Positions 44,501 through 58,129 of a stretch of 64,000 bases of DNA are shown here, one piece after another. The DNA is from Lethocerus indicus (lineage: Eukaryota; Arthropoda; Insecta; Hemiptera; Belostomatidae), in NCBI GenBank assembly GCA_019843655.1, contig JACDQD010000103.1:4836001-4900000 (forward strand). The letters are read 5' to 3'. The position numbers and the translations under genes are program-made. The stretch's first letter is position 1. Each line of letters starts with the position of its first letter. The notes under the pieces are model-generated. The model saw only the letters and a list, made by a program, of their open reading frames with translations. It was not told the origin of the DNA and made no database searches.

Positions 44501-47157
44501 AATTACAATACAAATGTGGACTCCTATCCAGTCATAAGCCAACAAATATTCTCTGCACATTTTCATAGTTAAAGATGCAAGCTGATTGAATATTTATAAG
44601 AAGAAATAATCTGCCTTAACCTCAGGCAAACCTAAGCTTAGGGTTTAATGACCCCCCCATTTCGAAATAGGCTTATCCACTAATCCAGCGTAATGAGTAA
44701 GCCCGAATTCCCTTACATACAATTCCATTTGCCTTGATTCCCGTATTTCCATTCATCAAGAGCTCGGCTGGAGTGTTTCTGGGCGTGGATTAAAAACGTG
44801 TATAATCCTTATAATTACAGCATTGTGTATTCGGCACGCGTATCTTTTCCCAAGCGCTAATTACATTATGGAAGGGTACCCGCCGCGGCTTTCCAGGTAC
44901 AGAGGCACTGTTTGCCCAGAGGGAATATCGGTGTCGACGTTTTAATTACTATTCCAGACCGAATCTCATAATTCTGGCCTACTGTCAAAGTCGAAATTGA
45001 AAATTCTTCACGTCCGGCGAGCGCCAACATGACAGTTTCTTCAACGTGCCAGTAAATAATTATAGCATTTAAAATATTCTCCCTTGGACACTAGAAAAGT
45101 GAATTCGTTGAATACATGCACCAGAATATGAGATGGCGAAACTACATTGGTTTCTTCTGTTTTTCACCATCAATAGCTCCTTATTAGTACCACTTCCTTA
45201 TTATTTATTAGTAATGAATTTATTCACGGAAGAACTAGATCAGATTTTAGATTCAAATTCTGCTAATTATTGTTTCTATTACATTTCTCATTCACACTTG
45301 ACACTACATTTTTAATTTTTCATTGCCATGACATTACTGCGATTTGTGACCCCGCTTTGTCGCTGCTTTAGCCGACTTTCATTTAACAAATATCAATGCA
45401 AACAACAAACCATGTAAAATGACTTCCGCCCTTCAACCGCAAACCGCGCCTGCATTTTTCCAACATGTTTAGGCTATAATTCAAAGGATAAATTTATACT
45501 ACAGGCACATCCCTCCCTCCATGATTGACTACCAATAACTATGCCAGACATGCGTCAGTGAAATGTCTTTATTCCCCAAATAGTATATTCATACAAGATT
45601 GGAATTGATTGGGAGAGTTCGGCTTTTCGCCACCACTAGTATCGTCCATCAGTATTATTGAGCTACATAAACGTTGGTTGCCGGTGGGATATTCTGTTTG
45701 CGCTTGCAGCGTTTTGGTTCGACTTGCGTTAACACATTGGACGCCGTCTGAGTATATTAACTCACGCTGTTTTTTCAGTGGATTGCGTGAGTTGAATGTA
45801 ACTCCAACCTTGGCCTGGAAACGTTAAATTGGTCTTGACGTTCAAAGAGCCACATGTAACTCTTGTACGGAAATCAAAAAAACATTATTAATATTTAAAT
45901 ATTTTTTTAAATTTAGTGCATTTCCAAATCAAGAATCTATGGCCTCGGAGGTCGGTTTTTATTCTACTATAACATTCAAATTTATATAAATCATATCCCA
46001 AATCTAGAAAAATCAACTAACAATTTAAACTACGTTAATGCCATCGTCTAATGAGCTATCGATGTACTGAATTTTCTGAAAATGTTTTTCTGTGTTTGAA
46101 CCTCAACAGAACAAACAAGGTGCGTGAGCTCTTTTGTGTACAAAGGTTAAGTAGTAAGTTTTATAGTCCTATCCAGTGAAATGAGGTTCTAATTTCGCGG
46201 CCGATTAAACTACTCGGCTCGCTCTCCCGCCCCTAAACGAAAGTTTACCTGCGGGTGAAAGGCTATTCAATTTTACACACGTCAACTCTACAAGATTGGG
46301 CCTTTGAACCGTGAAAACGTTAAATACCGTTAATAATTTCAGCTCGGGTAGTGGGGGCTCCTGTAGCCCCTGTCGCCTTTAATTTGCTACGTTAGGGCAA
46401 TTAATTTCAACCCTTTATTGTTAAAAAGGTTCCCCGGTGAATTCAAACCAGCCCTCACTTTCAAGAAGTGTACCGAATATCGATCTGGTCTCTAAGTGTA
46501 ATTTTCTGGATTTTTCTAGCAACTAAAGTCAGGTGTGACAACTTTTTTAATGACACGATATATTCACGGTATTGTCATGATATAATCCGATCGATGATTT
46601 TGTTTCCTAAGGCTTTGAGAGCATACTACGTGAATTACAATGATTTTAATGATAGTATAAATAATAAAATCTCATTATTGAAGCGAGCTTGCCGATGAAC
46701 CCGAGAAAAAGAGCCCGTATATGGGGTCTGGAGCCTGTATTGGAGTCTGGAAATTGGATTTCACGGTCTTCGGTTCGATCCTATTGGCCGGGGCGTGGCA
46801 AGTCAGTTATGTTGTCCCCGTTGAATTTCCCACACCAATCATTTACTATTGTTTTCAAGGCAGAGCTATCATCAGCACGCGTAAGCCATTCCCATTTATA
46901 CTCTGCACCTTCGTCTGAAATATTAAACACGTTACTTCATAAACATTAGCTGATGTTATGTAGGTAACTTAGTATCAATGGTACTTTTAGTATCAAAATA
47001 GTAACGGTGCCGAAAGATCGAGGCCAACATACTTCAATAACAAGCCTACTGAGAAGGAAAATCTGGTTTTAAATTACAGAATCCGGCCTATCACAAAATA
47101 ACAGAAAACGAAATAAGTAACACACAACTCCAAATACAACAATGTGAAGATACAATC

Positions 47158-47240
47158 CACCTTAATCCGCCTTAACTCGCATTAATCAAACTAAAACCAC
47201 GTTAATCCTTAATCCAGCTTAATCCATATTAATCCTCCTC
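47158..47240 (+). repeat. Short TTAATCC-type minisatellite
   Basis: Degenerate ~10-12 bp units containing TTAATCC or TTAATC (CCTTAATCCGCC, ATTAATCAAAC, GTTAATCC, TTAATCCAGC, TTAATCCAT, TTAATCCTCC). The same kind of repeat recurs at 57247-57292, directly beside the outer end of the palindromic element. Confidence 0.65.
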
Positions 47241-50200
47241 AGTAATGGCAACATTAGAATTCAGGATTTTATTTTACTGTTACAATTTTCACTTCAAGTC
47301 AAATTACTAATTGATTGATAATTCGGTATAACACCGGAATTCAAAGCCGGGTGAAAGGAACTAATTATCTAGTCCTTTTCCCGGAACCTTCTGTTAATAT
47401 GTATGAGCATCTCACCACTAGTATTGAGGACTGTGTATTTACAGTTGAACTACCGACCTAAATTATAATTAGAAACGGAGTCTACTGCAGTTGACCAGCT
47501 TTACGACGACAGGTGTTCAAATACCTGTGGCTAACAGAATGTTCGTCAATTTACTAATTGGTATTGATCACGATAATAGCTTAGAACTTTTGAACTGATT
47601 CTGTTATAAAGTTGGAGATATTACTTGTGCCTTTAGTCCGAGCCCATTTTTGAAACTTTGCCTCATTTCCATGCACAGTGGCGCTCAAATAAAGTACGCA
47701 GAAAAACTTGTGAAGTATGAGAGCAACTTATTCACTTTTGAGTTGGGTGTTCACCGCCGATACTCGGCTGATATGACGAAATGAAACCCGCTCAGACATC
47801 GGTACTTACACCGGTTTTACCGCTGACTTCCATAGTCCAATTCTGTCCTCCGTATTAAAGTTACTATATTCTGGTAAAATTATTTAATATTGCGCAATCA
47901 GAATAAAAGGTTTGTGGGTCCGAGGGGTTTCGATGGAATATCATGGATGTTTTGTGTCCAGTCGGTCATCTCCACACTACATTACGCCTTATTTGTTTTG
48001 TCCATTTATTTTAATTGTCAAATACCGCAGACAAATCGGTTGTAGAGGTCACGTTCAACTTCGTATCAAAAATAGCAAGCACAAACATTCAAAAGGATTG
48101 GAAATCCAGCGGTGGTTTTCACCGAGGGGCGCGACGTATATCGCGAAATATACTTCGCTTTGAAGAAGTTATTTGTGGAAATCCCATTACGAGAAAAATA
48201 CGTCTCTACTGGAACAAAATAAAACCGTCAATGGGCCACGGCATCAGCAACTGTGGAAGCCAGGATATAAAGAGCCACGATTGGGGGGTCTACCGATTTA
48301 TGTTCAATTCCGGTATATTGGAATTGATCAGACTGATCAATCTTATGGATCCCTTATGGTTTGATTATTAATATAAATTAACGGTAATACATATATGTAT
48401 ATTTATGAATTTATTTATTTTAGGTTAGTGTTTAAACCCTTAGTAAATTTAAATTTATTTTAACGCATATTCCACACCTGATGGAAATTTTCCATTTGAA
48501 TTTAAATTTTCAAATTTAAAATTAACATCATATGATCAATTCAAATTGTACCAAAGGTGTTTCTGCCTTAGAGCCCTCTCATCAGAAAGCGTACTCTGGA
48601 CTTACAAACCTACTTGTCTTTACTTTGGAGAAGAAAAGTTCACAAATATTGGTGCAATGTAAAAAAACAATCAATGTGCACAAAACATTAAGAACAACAG
48701 TATTCGCTTTAAATCATCTTTAATATATGCTCATCAGGGAACATGAGACCGCGCAGAGGGCCGAGAAGTTAGGAAGTTGATAGCATAAGGAAAAAGGAAT
48801 TTCTTGAAGCACTTCGAAGACCCGAAGTTTCAAGTTGCCATCAAATATTCTTGAACTCTATCTCCTTCGGTTTGCGTATCCTAAATTCCCAGTTCAAAGG
48901 AGGAGTTGCGACCTACACGCTTGAACTCATCTCAACCGGAAGTCCCAATACACCAAGTTCCTGTTTCCTTCATTTAGGTTCAATCGCTTTAAGAAAACTT
49001 ATTTGCTCAGTTCTCACATATGACAGCACTTAGTGGTTTGGTTGAGGTGCGAACTCGTTTATAAAGGTCAGAAGTATAATTAATATAGTGCCTCGCACAG
49101 ACAGATCATAAAATAATATTCATCACTATATATGAGAAAGAAATAATCGTAAACCGCAATTTTTCACCGGGATTCCGACGCAGTTTGGGAACGAATGTTT
49201 ATTGCAAGCAAAGCTGTAGACGTGTACTATGCGATTTCTAAACAGTATAGTAATAAAAATGTAATATCCTCGGATTAATTATTGTCCGTTTCCAATGGAC
49301 ACATCTTTGAGTTTGTGGTTTTTTAAGCCATACAAATGGTTACCCTATGAGCATTAGTGTGAGATGAGAAGTTCAGTGAACTCAGCGAAAAAACAGGTAG
49401 AAGTTTCAAGATATACAATATAACTCACATCCCTTCGGTGGAGACGTCCCTCGGGCCAGATAGGTCGGCTTCCGAGATACCTTCGACGGGTTCGGTGTTC
49501 TTGGAAAAACCGACTTTTTGTAAAGTCCGATGGCGGAAGTTTTACAATTGTATGGTCGCATATCTCCCCGCATATCTTTTATTTCCTAGGGCGGAATGCC
49601 GAAGTTTTTATTTCCTCGTAGTCCGGCGTGAATTCAGATAAAATACAGCGCTTGTTGATACAGCAATATATTTATTCCCTCTAGAACTTACTTACCGGTC
49701 TGCCCGATTTTCACTAAAAGTTTTACTACTCTTCGTTTTACCGGTTTCTATTTACCCATCTTTTGGATTGGATGTTTATGTCAGTGCGATTCCTACTTTA
49801 GTATTATGTGAAGGTGTAAAATGTATAATTGATGCCCATCGTATAACTGTAGAGAGTCTGTACATATACCTGTGATTTCAAACAGTTGCCGTTTTAAATT
49901 GAGAAACAAATTTATATTTAAAATAATTCCTTAAATATTCAACTTATTCTACTAACATTGTGTTGGAATTTCAAAAGTTTCGAAAACGGAAGTCTTCTGA
50001 TATGGTTCAGACGTCATATGCATGATGTTATTTCTCCTACCTATCCACATTTCGTCAGTAGTATGCTCATAATTCCACAAGATATCTGAAGTATATAAAA
50101 TTTGTTTTTTAGGATGACATTTTAAGATATTTCAAATATTTTTAGATGAGGAAAAAGATAATCGGTGTCCTCGAGTGAAATGGCCCTTCATAACATCTAA

Positions 50201-53200
50201 TTACAAGAGAGCAAGATCCCATGACCCTTTTATAGTGCACTTAAGTCGCATGAAATCGCTTTACGCCGCTTAACGCTTAGCACCCTCGGTAAAATACCAA
50301 TTAGCCCTGTGGGTGTTGGGCCGGGACCGCAGGCTTGCTTATACAATGAGGGCGGCGGAGGGCCTCGTTCAAATAAAAGAGGGGAGCTCGGTCGCTCGGT
50401 TGTCATTACGGCATTAAGCCCCACTCCAATTGCCCGCTCCTGGTTTCACATTTCAGTACCGTTCGGACTCGTAATGGTGGATAAAGGCTCGAGCTCAGCA
50501 TTAACACGTTTGACCTGTTTTTTTCTTTTATGCTTTTGCCCGGCCGGTGAATGATGCGTTCTTACGTGGAATATGTATTATCGAAATTAATGTAATAAAA
50601 TTTTAATGTAAGCACTTGGTGTAATGCAATTCTGTTAGTTGAATATTAAATTAAAGTTATAAGAACGTTCAATGTAACTATCGTATGCTTCTTCTAATAG
50701 GAGATTTTGTCTTTCGGTTGCACTCAATCTTAGGATTTTTCCCATCGAGTGTCTTTCACATGTTCTGAATAGGGGTAAATTACAGTAATTTTCCACAGAA
50801 TAATTACAATATTCTCCTCAAATTCGTGGCTGTAAGTTCAATATTATTGATTACACTTAAGAACTCGCTCTGTGTGTGCTGAGTGAACGTCCACGGTACA
50901 CGACTGCTTCTTTGTCGGTAAGGAGCACTTTTCGTCAGTCCTATTCTCCTATTCCCCTCCGAATTCTGTTTCCCCAATGAAGATAGAGGTGGCCTACGTC
51001 GTTCCAAGAGTGTCGTCAGCCGGCGTTTGAACATTAATCCCGGAGTCGCACTCATTTATCAAAACAACGGACCACAGCCCCCCCCCCGGTGTTAGACTCT
51101 TAAGATATTACTTTCCCTACTACAGGGCGATCTTTTCCCCTAGACGCGGGGGTGTTCACGATTATGAAATCTCAATTTCGAAATTCTCCCGCGGTTAAAT
51201 TCCCTCCCACTTCGAGTTTCGAAACGCATTGGCCACAGTACACACTTTGGGGATTTGGGGCGGGTCATTTGTTTAACGTCCTCTGTGGCAATAACGTGGT
51301 TTTTTTCCACGAATTTGACTTTATGTATAGAGTAATTGCCAAGAAAATATTTTATGGGCTTAAAATTATTTTCAAACGTAGATAAAAACATACACATTTT
51401 TTCTATAATTTTTTAGTACCCCACAATATCCAGTGCAGGATTAAGCAATTTGTGTTTCTTGAAAGTAACAAATAAGATGTAGGAATAATTTAATCCTGTT
51501 CGTTGCTCCTAAATGATCCGGCCGTAGATGCGATTGTAGAGGGGCGGTATGCTATGTATGTACCGGTTCTTTAGCTTTGGACGGATCGCGGAACAGCGCC
51601 TCGCTAATTGCGGCCGAGTTAGGCGGAGCCTTTCCTTCGAGGGGATGATTTACCGGGGCCCAACGACCGCCCTGGCGCTCGCTATCCGCCGATCTGTTAA
51701 TTTGCTGCTGGCTATCTCGCGGTCATTCAACATTTTAGCGCAATTTCCGCGGCCACTCCGCCCACTACTCGCCGCTCGTATTTCATCCGAAAACGGGCAA
51801 ACCCGCGACCTTTAGTATTTCGTTGCACTTTATTTTCGGAACGTCGGCAGGATCGGAAACCCGGTGGAGTACCGTCGTGGCGTAAATCGTCGTTGTATTT
51901 TAGTTACATGCGCGGAAGGGTTCCTTTCAGAATTGGCTGGTTAATGGATCTAGACCCACAAACCACAGTGTAAGAGAAGAGGTTCCAAAACGCTCCAAAG
52001 TTATGTGACAAGCAGTCGAGACCGGTTTAACAAACCAACGAGCGGAGACGGAGGGTCGCAAGAACCGTGGTAATTCGAAATTTATTAATTTTGAATAATT
52101 AAGCACATTTTATTTTTTTTCAGTACGGCCTGAACCGTCGCGGACTCCAAAACTAATATCTCAATTACTTAGTCTTATAAATGATGAACATTACTGTTAT
52201 TTAAATGACGATAGCTCAAATGTTAATCTGAATTAAATAGTCTTAATATAAAAAACACCCCGTATTCTACAGAAAGTATGTTTTAACTCACCTTATATAT
52301 AATTCACTCTGAGTTAAAACACATGTAGTTAGGATACCAGGCATAATGATACGCGATATCCACTTTGTGCTTCCCCAATATTTGTCTTCAGAAAGGGGTA
52401 AACGAAAGGGGGCTGTCCGATATTGCATTCGGGTAATGACATTGTACAACGATCTTATTTGGCTGGATAAGCCTATCGGGGCACTCTCTCACCGATTGGG
52501 ATAGTCGAGCGTGGGCGACGCTGGCAGAAGTTTAGTAACCGACGGATTAAAGTGTTAGTGTTACACTTTCTTGTTAGACCGCCGCTCAGTTTCGGACAAC
52601 TTCCAAGATGTTGCGCAAAATGACAGGGGGTCTATACCACTCCCTATTTAAATTATTTATATCAACATCGATCATCCAGTAATGTAATAAATAACATGTT
52701 CATCCTATTTTTTAGAAAAAACATAATGTTACCAAGTAGACATATTTATAGTTTGAATATTCAGTATAGGACTATTGATTATTGGAAAGATTAGCGTTTT
52801 TATTACACGAAGAAAATATATTTCTCATTTTAGCTTAACTTGAAATGTAAGGCTCGAAAATGAACACAGATCTCCACAGAATGTGCATTTCAGTTCAGTA
52901 CACATCGCCAAGGAACGCGAATAAGCGAGGTAGAATACGTACTTTGTTTTACTTGTCTCTTATTATTAGATTATAATATTTTAATATATCCACCGTATTA
53001 GGAATTCCTCTTAAATGTCCAGAAACGTCGAAACGCTCGTAATACCAGAAACAGTAGTAAGGCAATTTACTACAATTTAATTTTGAAGAGGAAAAGAAAG
53101 AAACCATTATACAGGACATACAAATAGTTTTTATACTTTAAACAGAATTCGTTGGAATGTAGGCGCCGCTATAAAATACACTGCTGTAATGGCTTTTAAG

Positions 53201-55641
53201 TTGGCCAAAAAGAAAATTTTGTAAGAGAATTATTTCCCTCAAATTTTTGTGTGCGGGTTGGCCGAGGCGTGGGCCGAAATAAGAAAGGGCGGAGGGCAGC
53301 GGCACGTACGGCCCTTTGAAAATTATTCCCAACGAGTCGCCCTGTCGCGTTCCCCGTTCAGCACCTTGTCCGCCCCTACCGCCGATACCGCCCTCATAAA
53401 ATGTCCCGGGGTCTCGTCCACCCCGGGAACCACCTTTTCCTGCGAACTGCCGGCTTATTAAGTCAAACTCAAACAAAGTGGGGTTTCCCGCCGGCGCCCG
53501 GATATAAAATTTAAACTGCAACAATGCCATACCTCGGCAATTTCGGAAAATTGGGCTGCCACAGAGAAGGCTAGGTTAGCCTTAAGCAGTTATTTGAATG
53601 GGAAGAAAAAATATTGTCGTTTGATTTAATCGTGTTTTTCTATAAATGCAGACCGAATCTGCGCTCTCATCCCTGGCGTCTGTTCGGCCCCGTTACTATT
53701 CGTTAGGGAACGTTTCCCCGTTTCCTGCTACCGGCCGCCTGGAGAAGCCGAGCAGAGGGAAAACCTTAATCCACTCGCCCGGAGATAATGGACCGGCCGG
53801 GGGAAACAACCATTCCTGGAAATTGTCTGGGCGCTAAAAAGTGTTGCTGTAGCAGCGTTTCAGGCCCTACCTGTGGTGCTATCCACGGGGTCTCTTCTGG
53901 CTTCATCGTGGAGCGGACAGTCCCCCGTGCGTAATACTAATGTTTCACTGGAACCGTGTTTTACACTGCCAATAATTTTTATGTTATAAATTTCTCATGA
54001 TCGTTACCTCATATTTGTATATTTAGTTATCTCTAGTCTAAACTCCAGCAACTAAATCACTGAAATTGGCGACCCTACAAATAAGCGAAATGCAAATTAT
54101 GAACTACCATAATAATTATGTATATTCAAAACTATTTTATTAATGACAGATATGACTGACATTGTTCCTTTTATTCAAATGGCTTATGACGGTGATTATG
54201 AAAAGTTTTCACAACTTGACGAAATAAGTCAGTAAGCAGGAGTTGGAACAAAAACCGTATTCATTCCTGCAGAAAACCGGGTCCCGTCGCTCGTATGACA
54301 AAAGCGGGCACCATCGACCCTTCACCCCATCTGAAACGCCCGGAAAAGGTCAAAGAATTATTTGCACTGTTCCGTTTATTTACTGAAACGTCTAACTGCG
54401 GGATAACTGACCCAACTATCAGAGACTTCAAACAACTCGGCGAATCAATTTATCGATTATCCTGGATCCGGGGAATTAATTCACTTGAATTAATACGGCA
54501 GCGAGAAAAGGAAGAAGAAACCCATGAGATATGTTCCGAACTTTTCCTATGGAGTAATACATTTCAAAATTTATAAAAATAATGTTCCTGAAGATTGATC
54601 AAACAGAGGATGACAATTTAATAACTATTTTATACTCATCTTATTTTTTTACCAAGTATTGTTAATATGAACTGGATTCTTTTTAGATTGTTTGATAAGG
54701 AGTAATTTTCATGACTGGGATGTGCTGGAATATGTTTTAGGAATATTTTTCTGGAATTGACTATAACATTCACACAGATATTTAATGTATACAAAGTAAA
54801 ATCTATTCTGACTATTCTGATTATTCGTTCTGAAAAATTCCTATACTAGATTTATATTGTATAACAGTTTATTTCGTGTTATACATTGTTTCAGTGTAAA
54901 TTCAATAATAAAGTTATTTAACATGTCGTTCCAAGGAATGCAATTGAAAAACAAATAAAATTCAATTTCTCGTATCGTTAAACTGCGTAATTGTCATACA
55001 AGAACTGTTGAAGAGGATTCAATGAATTCGATAAACATAGTCCCCCTTCAAAGCGAGGCCATATGACTTTATTTCCGAGAACTTTAAACTTCGAATTAAA
55101 CTTCGTTAAAAGCTGAGTTTCGACCAAGGGAGATTTACTGCCGCTTCCCGGAACTGAAAATGATAAAACAGTTACGAATATAACCGGAATAAAAATAATC
55201 GGCTCAATAAAACGTAAAGGAAAAACCTTTTACGTCATTAAATGGAGTGTTTAATTAAAATCTTGGAAATTTCCTACACATAAATAACTTTTTTAAATTT
55301 TAAATTTAAATAATTTATTTTTTTTATTACAATAACTCACAGCGAAGAGATACACTGTAAAAAGATTATTCGTACAACTAAATTCGTCAGGTTCTTAAAT
55401 GTCATATAACTGCTTCGAGCCCGCTGCATTTAACATAGACATCTTTCTAACAACAATCAATTCATAATTTCTAAATGTTTATAACCTCTTAAACGATTAT
55501 ATATCATCTGCCTCGGTGTAATAACAGGGCCTTCATTGGAACGGGACCGATGTGATGATTATGACGGCAAGAATTCACAGAGGTAAATGAGAACCGTATT
55601 TTGACGTTTAATTACAGACGCCTAGCTCGCTACAGAGCGGA

Positions 55642-55643
<2 letters not shown>

Positions 55644-55684
<41 letters not shown>
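55644..55684. repeat. (TA)n microsatellite
   Basis: About 20 uninterrupted TA dinucleotides in otherwise unique AT-rich sequence. Confidence 0.96.
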
Positions 55685-55687
<3 letters not shown>

Positions 55688-57246
55688 CAGCTGTTGCAAT
55701 TGCAAATTGAACTACGGACAATGAAACTATTCACAGGGTACTACACTTTGCGGGACGACAGTTTGATGAATGCTGAAGGCAATCTCTACCACCAAAAATA
55801 TAACTATTTATTCTTCGAAATAAATTATCAAACGTACCATTGAATAATTGTTCGTATAAAAAATGATAAATATAATCACACATTGGTGATAATATAACTC
55901 ATACAATACATATGCAGTATTATACTCGGTTATAGATAGTTCGGAACCCGTATCTTTTCCTGGCTGGTAGTAAGAATTGGTAATTGTTAACTCCAGTCTA
56001 CCATATATTAACACGAGGTAATATGACCACTGTAATTCAAGAATGAGATGTAAGGGACCTAGAAATGTTGAAAAATAACCTCGGCGTTCAAACATTAAAA
56101 CGCGTATATGAAAATGAAATTCATTTACTTGTACTCACTGAATGGCGAGAATTGTGACTATTCTGCTTCGAAAAATGGACAAAACCCTGCGCCAGAACCG
56201 CCATTTATTTGCGTGGTTCTGTTCCTTTTCTCAGGGCCCCGTTTAAATTTCGTCCGTACTCCGGCCAGACAAAATTATTCGAGGAGAGCGTCACAGTGGG
56301 CGATTTTAATTGAAAGCTGGCCCGTACGGCTGTTGATCATTGTACCGGCATCAGTCTCCATCAGTCGGAAAGTTGCTGTGTAACTTGGTTTATTGTAATG
56401 CCGGTGCTTATCGGCCGAGGCCCCCCTCCCAATACCGCCCTACAGAAATAATTACATTCCCCCGCCCATACCGCTATCGAACTGACACAGTTGCTCAAGG
56501 CGGTCCTAGTCGGATATAATTGATTTTAAAAATTCATACAGCAATTATAGCCACTCAATCGAACTTCACTTTGCGTGTATTTATGGGTTTGCGAAGTAAC
56601 AATAATAGCCGTGCTGTTTCATCACGCTGGTGGCACCTTGAAGGTATCGTAATTCCCTCGAATGGGATTTTAAAATCTAAAGAACATTAAAGAAGTTGGA
56701 TTTTATAGCAAGGAAAATAAACTGAAATATAACTTGGTACATACTTATCGAAATATTATCTTCCATTTCGGAAATGGCAGCCCAACTGGAGTCGTTCATT
56801 TTCTTGTTCTCCTCCCGGTTACAAGCATCTTATTTCCAATGAATAAATTATCAATAATTTTACGTTGTAAAAATAAATAAATTGTAAAAGCCTTTTCGGC
56901 ACATTTAATTTTCCCCGAACAGATCAAATAAACGTCTCGTTGCCTGCTGTGGGGAAATTTCGATGTCTGGAATCTGATTACCGCAATTCAAAATCCCTTT
57001 GAATTTGGAAATCGGAGATCCCTATCTCAGTTACCTTTTAAGTGAATTCAACAGAGAGCGAGTGAACTTAACCGAAGCACATTTCACTCTGTGCTTGATT
57101 GTCATTCAATCGGGACCAACTTGACACCAAGTGATTGAATATATTATGCGGCTATAGATAAATACCGGAATGTTTTAATCACTCACAAATGTAAGTTTTT
57201 TTGTAGAGTTACTCTCAACAGAAGACAATATTGATTTACAAAACAC

Positions 57247-57292
57247 TTTAATCCATCTTAATCCACCATAACCCACCTTAAACCATCTTAAT
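57247..57292 (+). repeat. TTAATCC-type minisatellite
   Basis: Four to five degenerate units (TTTAATCCATC, TTAATCCACC, ATAACCCACC, TTAAACCATC, TTAATCAAC). It is related to the array at 47158-47240 and immediately precedes the direct repeat of the palindrome's outer end. Confidence 0.65.
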
Positions 57293-57296
57293 CAAC

Positions 57297-57530
57297 AAAG
57301 TAAATATAACAAGCATAACTGAAAGTATTATAATATAAAAGAGTTTTGTATAATATACAGAGGCGTATGGAATAATGAATAGCTATATATATATGATTGA
57401 ATATATTTATTTATTTACAAAAGTTTCATGTATATTTATTTATATATTAGTATATGGGAGTGATACTATTTCAAGGAGTTGCCCATACGGAGAACGCAAA
57501 CAGATGTCCAGCGAACAATGGACTGAGCTA
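57297..57530 (+). repeat. Diverged direct copy of the palindrome's outer end
   Basis: This ~230-bp segment matches, in the same orientation and order, the outer part of the left arm at about 57609-57900. The shared pieces are AAGTAAATAT, the CATAAC...AAAG block, AGTATGGAATA-like sequence, an AT-rich middle, AGTGATACTA/GCGATACTAG, GCAAACAGATG/GCAAATGCCG and CAATGGACTGAGC. Divergence is considerable, and the TA microsatellite is much shorter here. It is probably an older solo end or duplicated terminus of the same element. Confidence 0.7.
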
Positions 57531-57697
57531 ATTTGCTAATTTTATTCATCATACTCTCACTCCTATGGTAAGCTAAGAACTCTAACCCTTAATAAATAGA
57601 TTATTAAACGAAGTAAATATTACACGCATAACACAAAGCGTTATAGTTTAAAAGAAATTTAGATAATAGCCAGATGAGTATGGAATACTTAATATCT

Positions 57698-57754
<57 letters not shown>
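57698..57754 (+). repeat. (CA)n(TA)n compound microsatellite, left arm
   Basis: About seven CA units followed by about 21 TA units. The mirror-image (TA)n(TG)n at 62319-62376 occupies the equivalent place in the right arm, so this tract is part of the inverted repeat. Confidence 0.95.
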
Positions 57755-57759
<5 letters not shown>

Positions 57760-57940
57760 TTATTATATATATGAATATATAAATATATTATATAATTAAA
57801 ATATATTTATATATACATTAGTTTAACGCAGCGATACTAGTCCCTAGGGAATTCGCCAAGGCATAGGAGAAAGCAAATGCCGGGCGGCCAATGGACTGAG
57901 CAGGGGCAGGGGCTGGGGTGGTGGGGATCAAGACAAGATA

Positions 57941-58072
57941 AATCGAAGTCGAGTCCGAATTTTCTAAGAGAACTGACAGAGGTCCATTTCGAAGGTGTCC
58001 AGTGACGTAATAATCCCGGTCACCTACAAATGACCTCTATCGTTCTCTTGTAAAATTCGACCGACTTAGACT
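57941..58072. repeat. Nested hairpin in the left arm
   Basis: A local inverted repeat: CCGAATTTTCTAAGAGAAC...GACAGAGGTC pairs with GACCTCTATCGTTCTCTTGT...AAAATTCG, around a centre containing GTCCAGTGACGTAATAATCC. The homologous and better-preserved copy in the right arm is at 62001-62132. It could be a MITE-like insertion carried by the larger element, or the element's functional end. Confidence 0.8.
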
Positions 58073-58129
58073 CTCTCTCCTGGTCTACTCCAGCCCAGCC
58101 AACTACCCAGCCCTATCCATTTACCGTAA

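Larger units (their letters stand above)
41540..57246. other. AT-rich non-coding DNA with CpG-rich blocks
   Basis: No supported coding exon, tRNA or transposon in about 15.7 kb. Locally GC/CpG-rich blocks are found near 41830-42160, 51540-51900, 53240-53480 and 53650-53900. A TTAATCC-type minisatellite lies at about 47158-47240, hairpin-prone AT sequence at 48450-48530 and a TA repeat at 55644-55684. Open frames of 60-133 codons are motif-free. Confidence 0.5.

Noticed and set aside
47158..47240. Interstitial telomeric repeat
   Set aside because: The motif is TTAATCC with variable 10-12-bp spacing, not TTAGG or TTAGGG.
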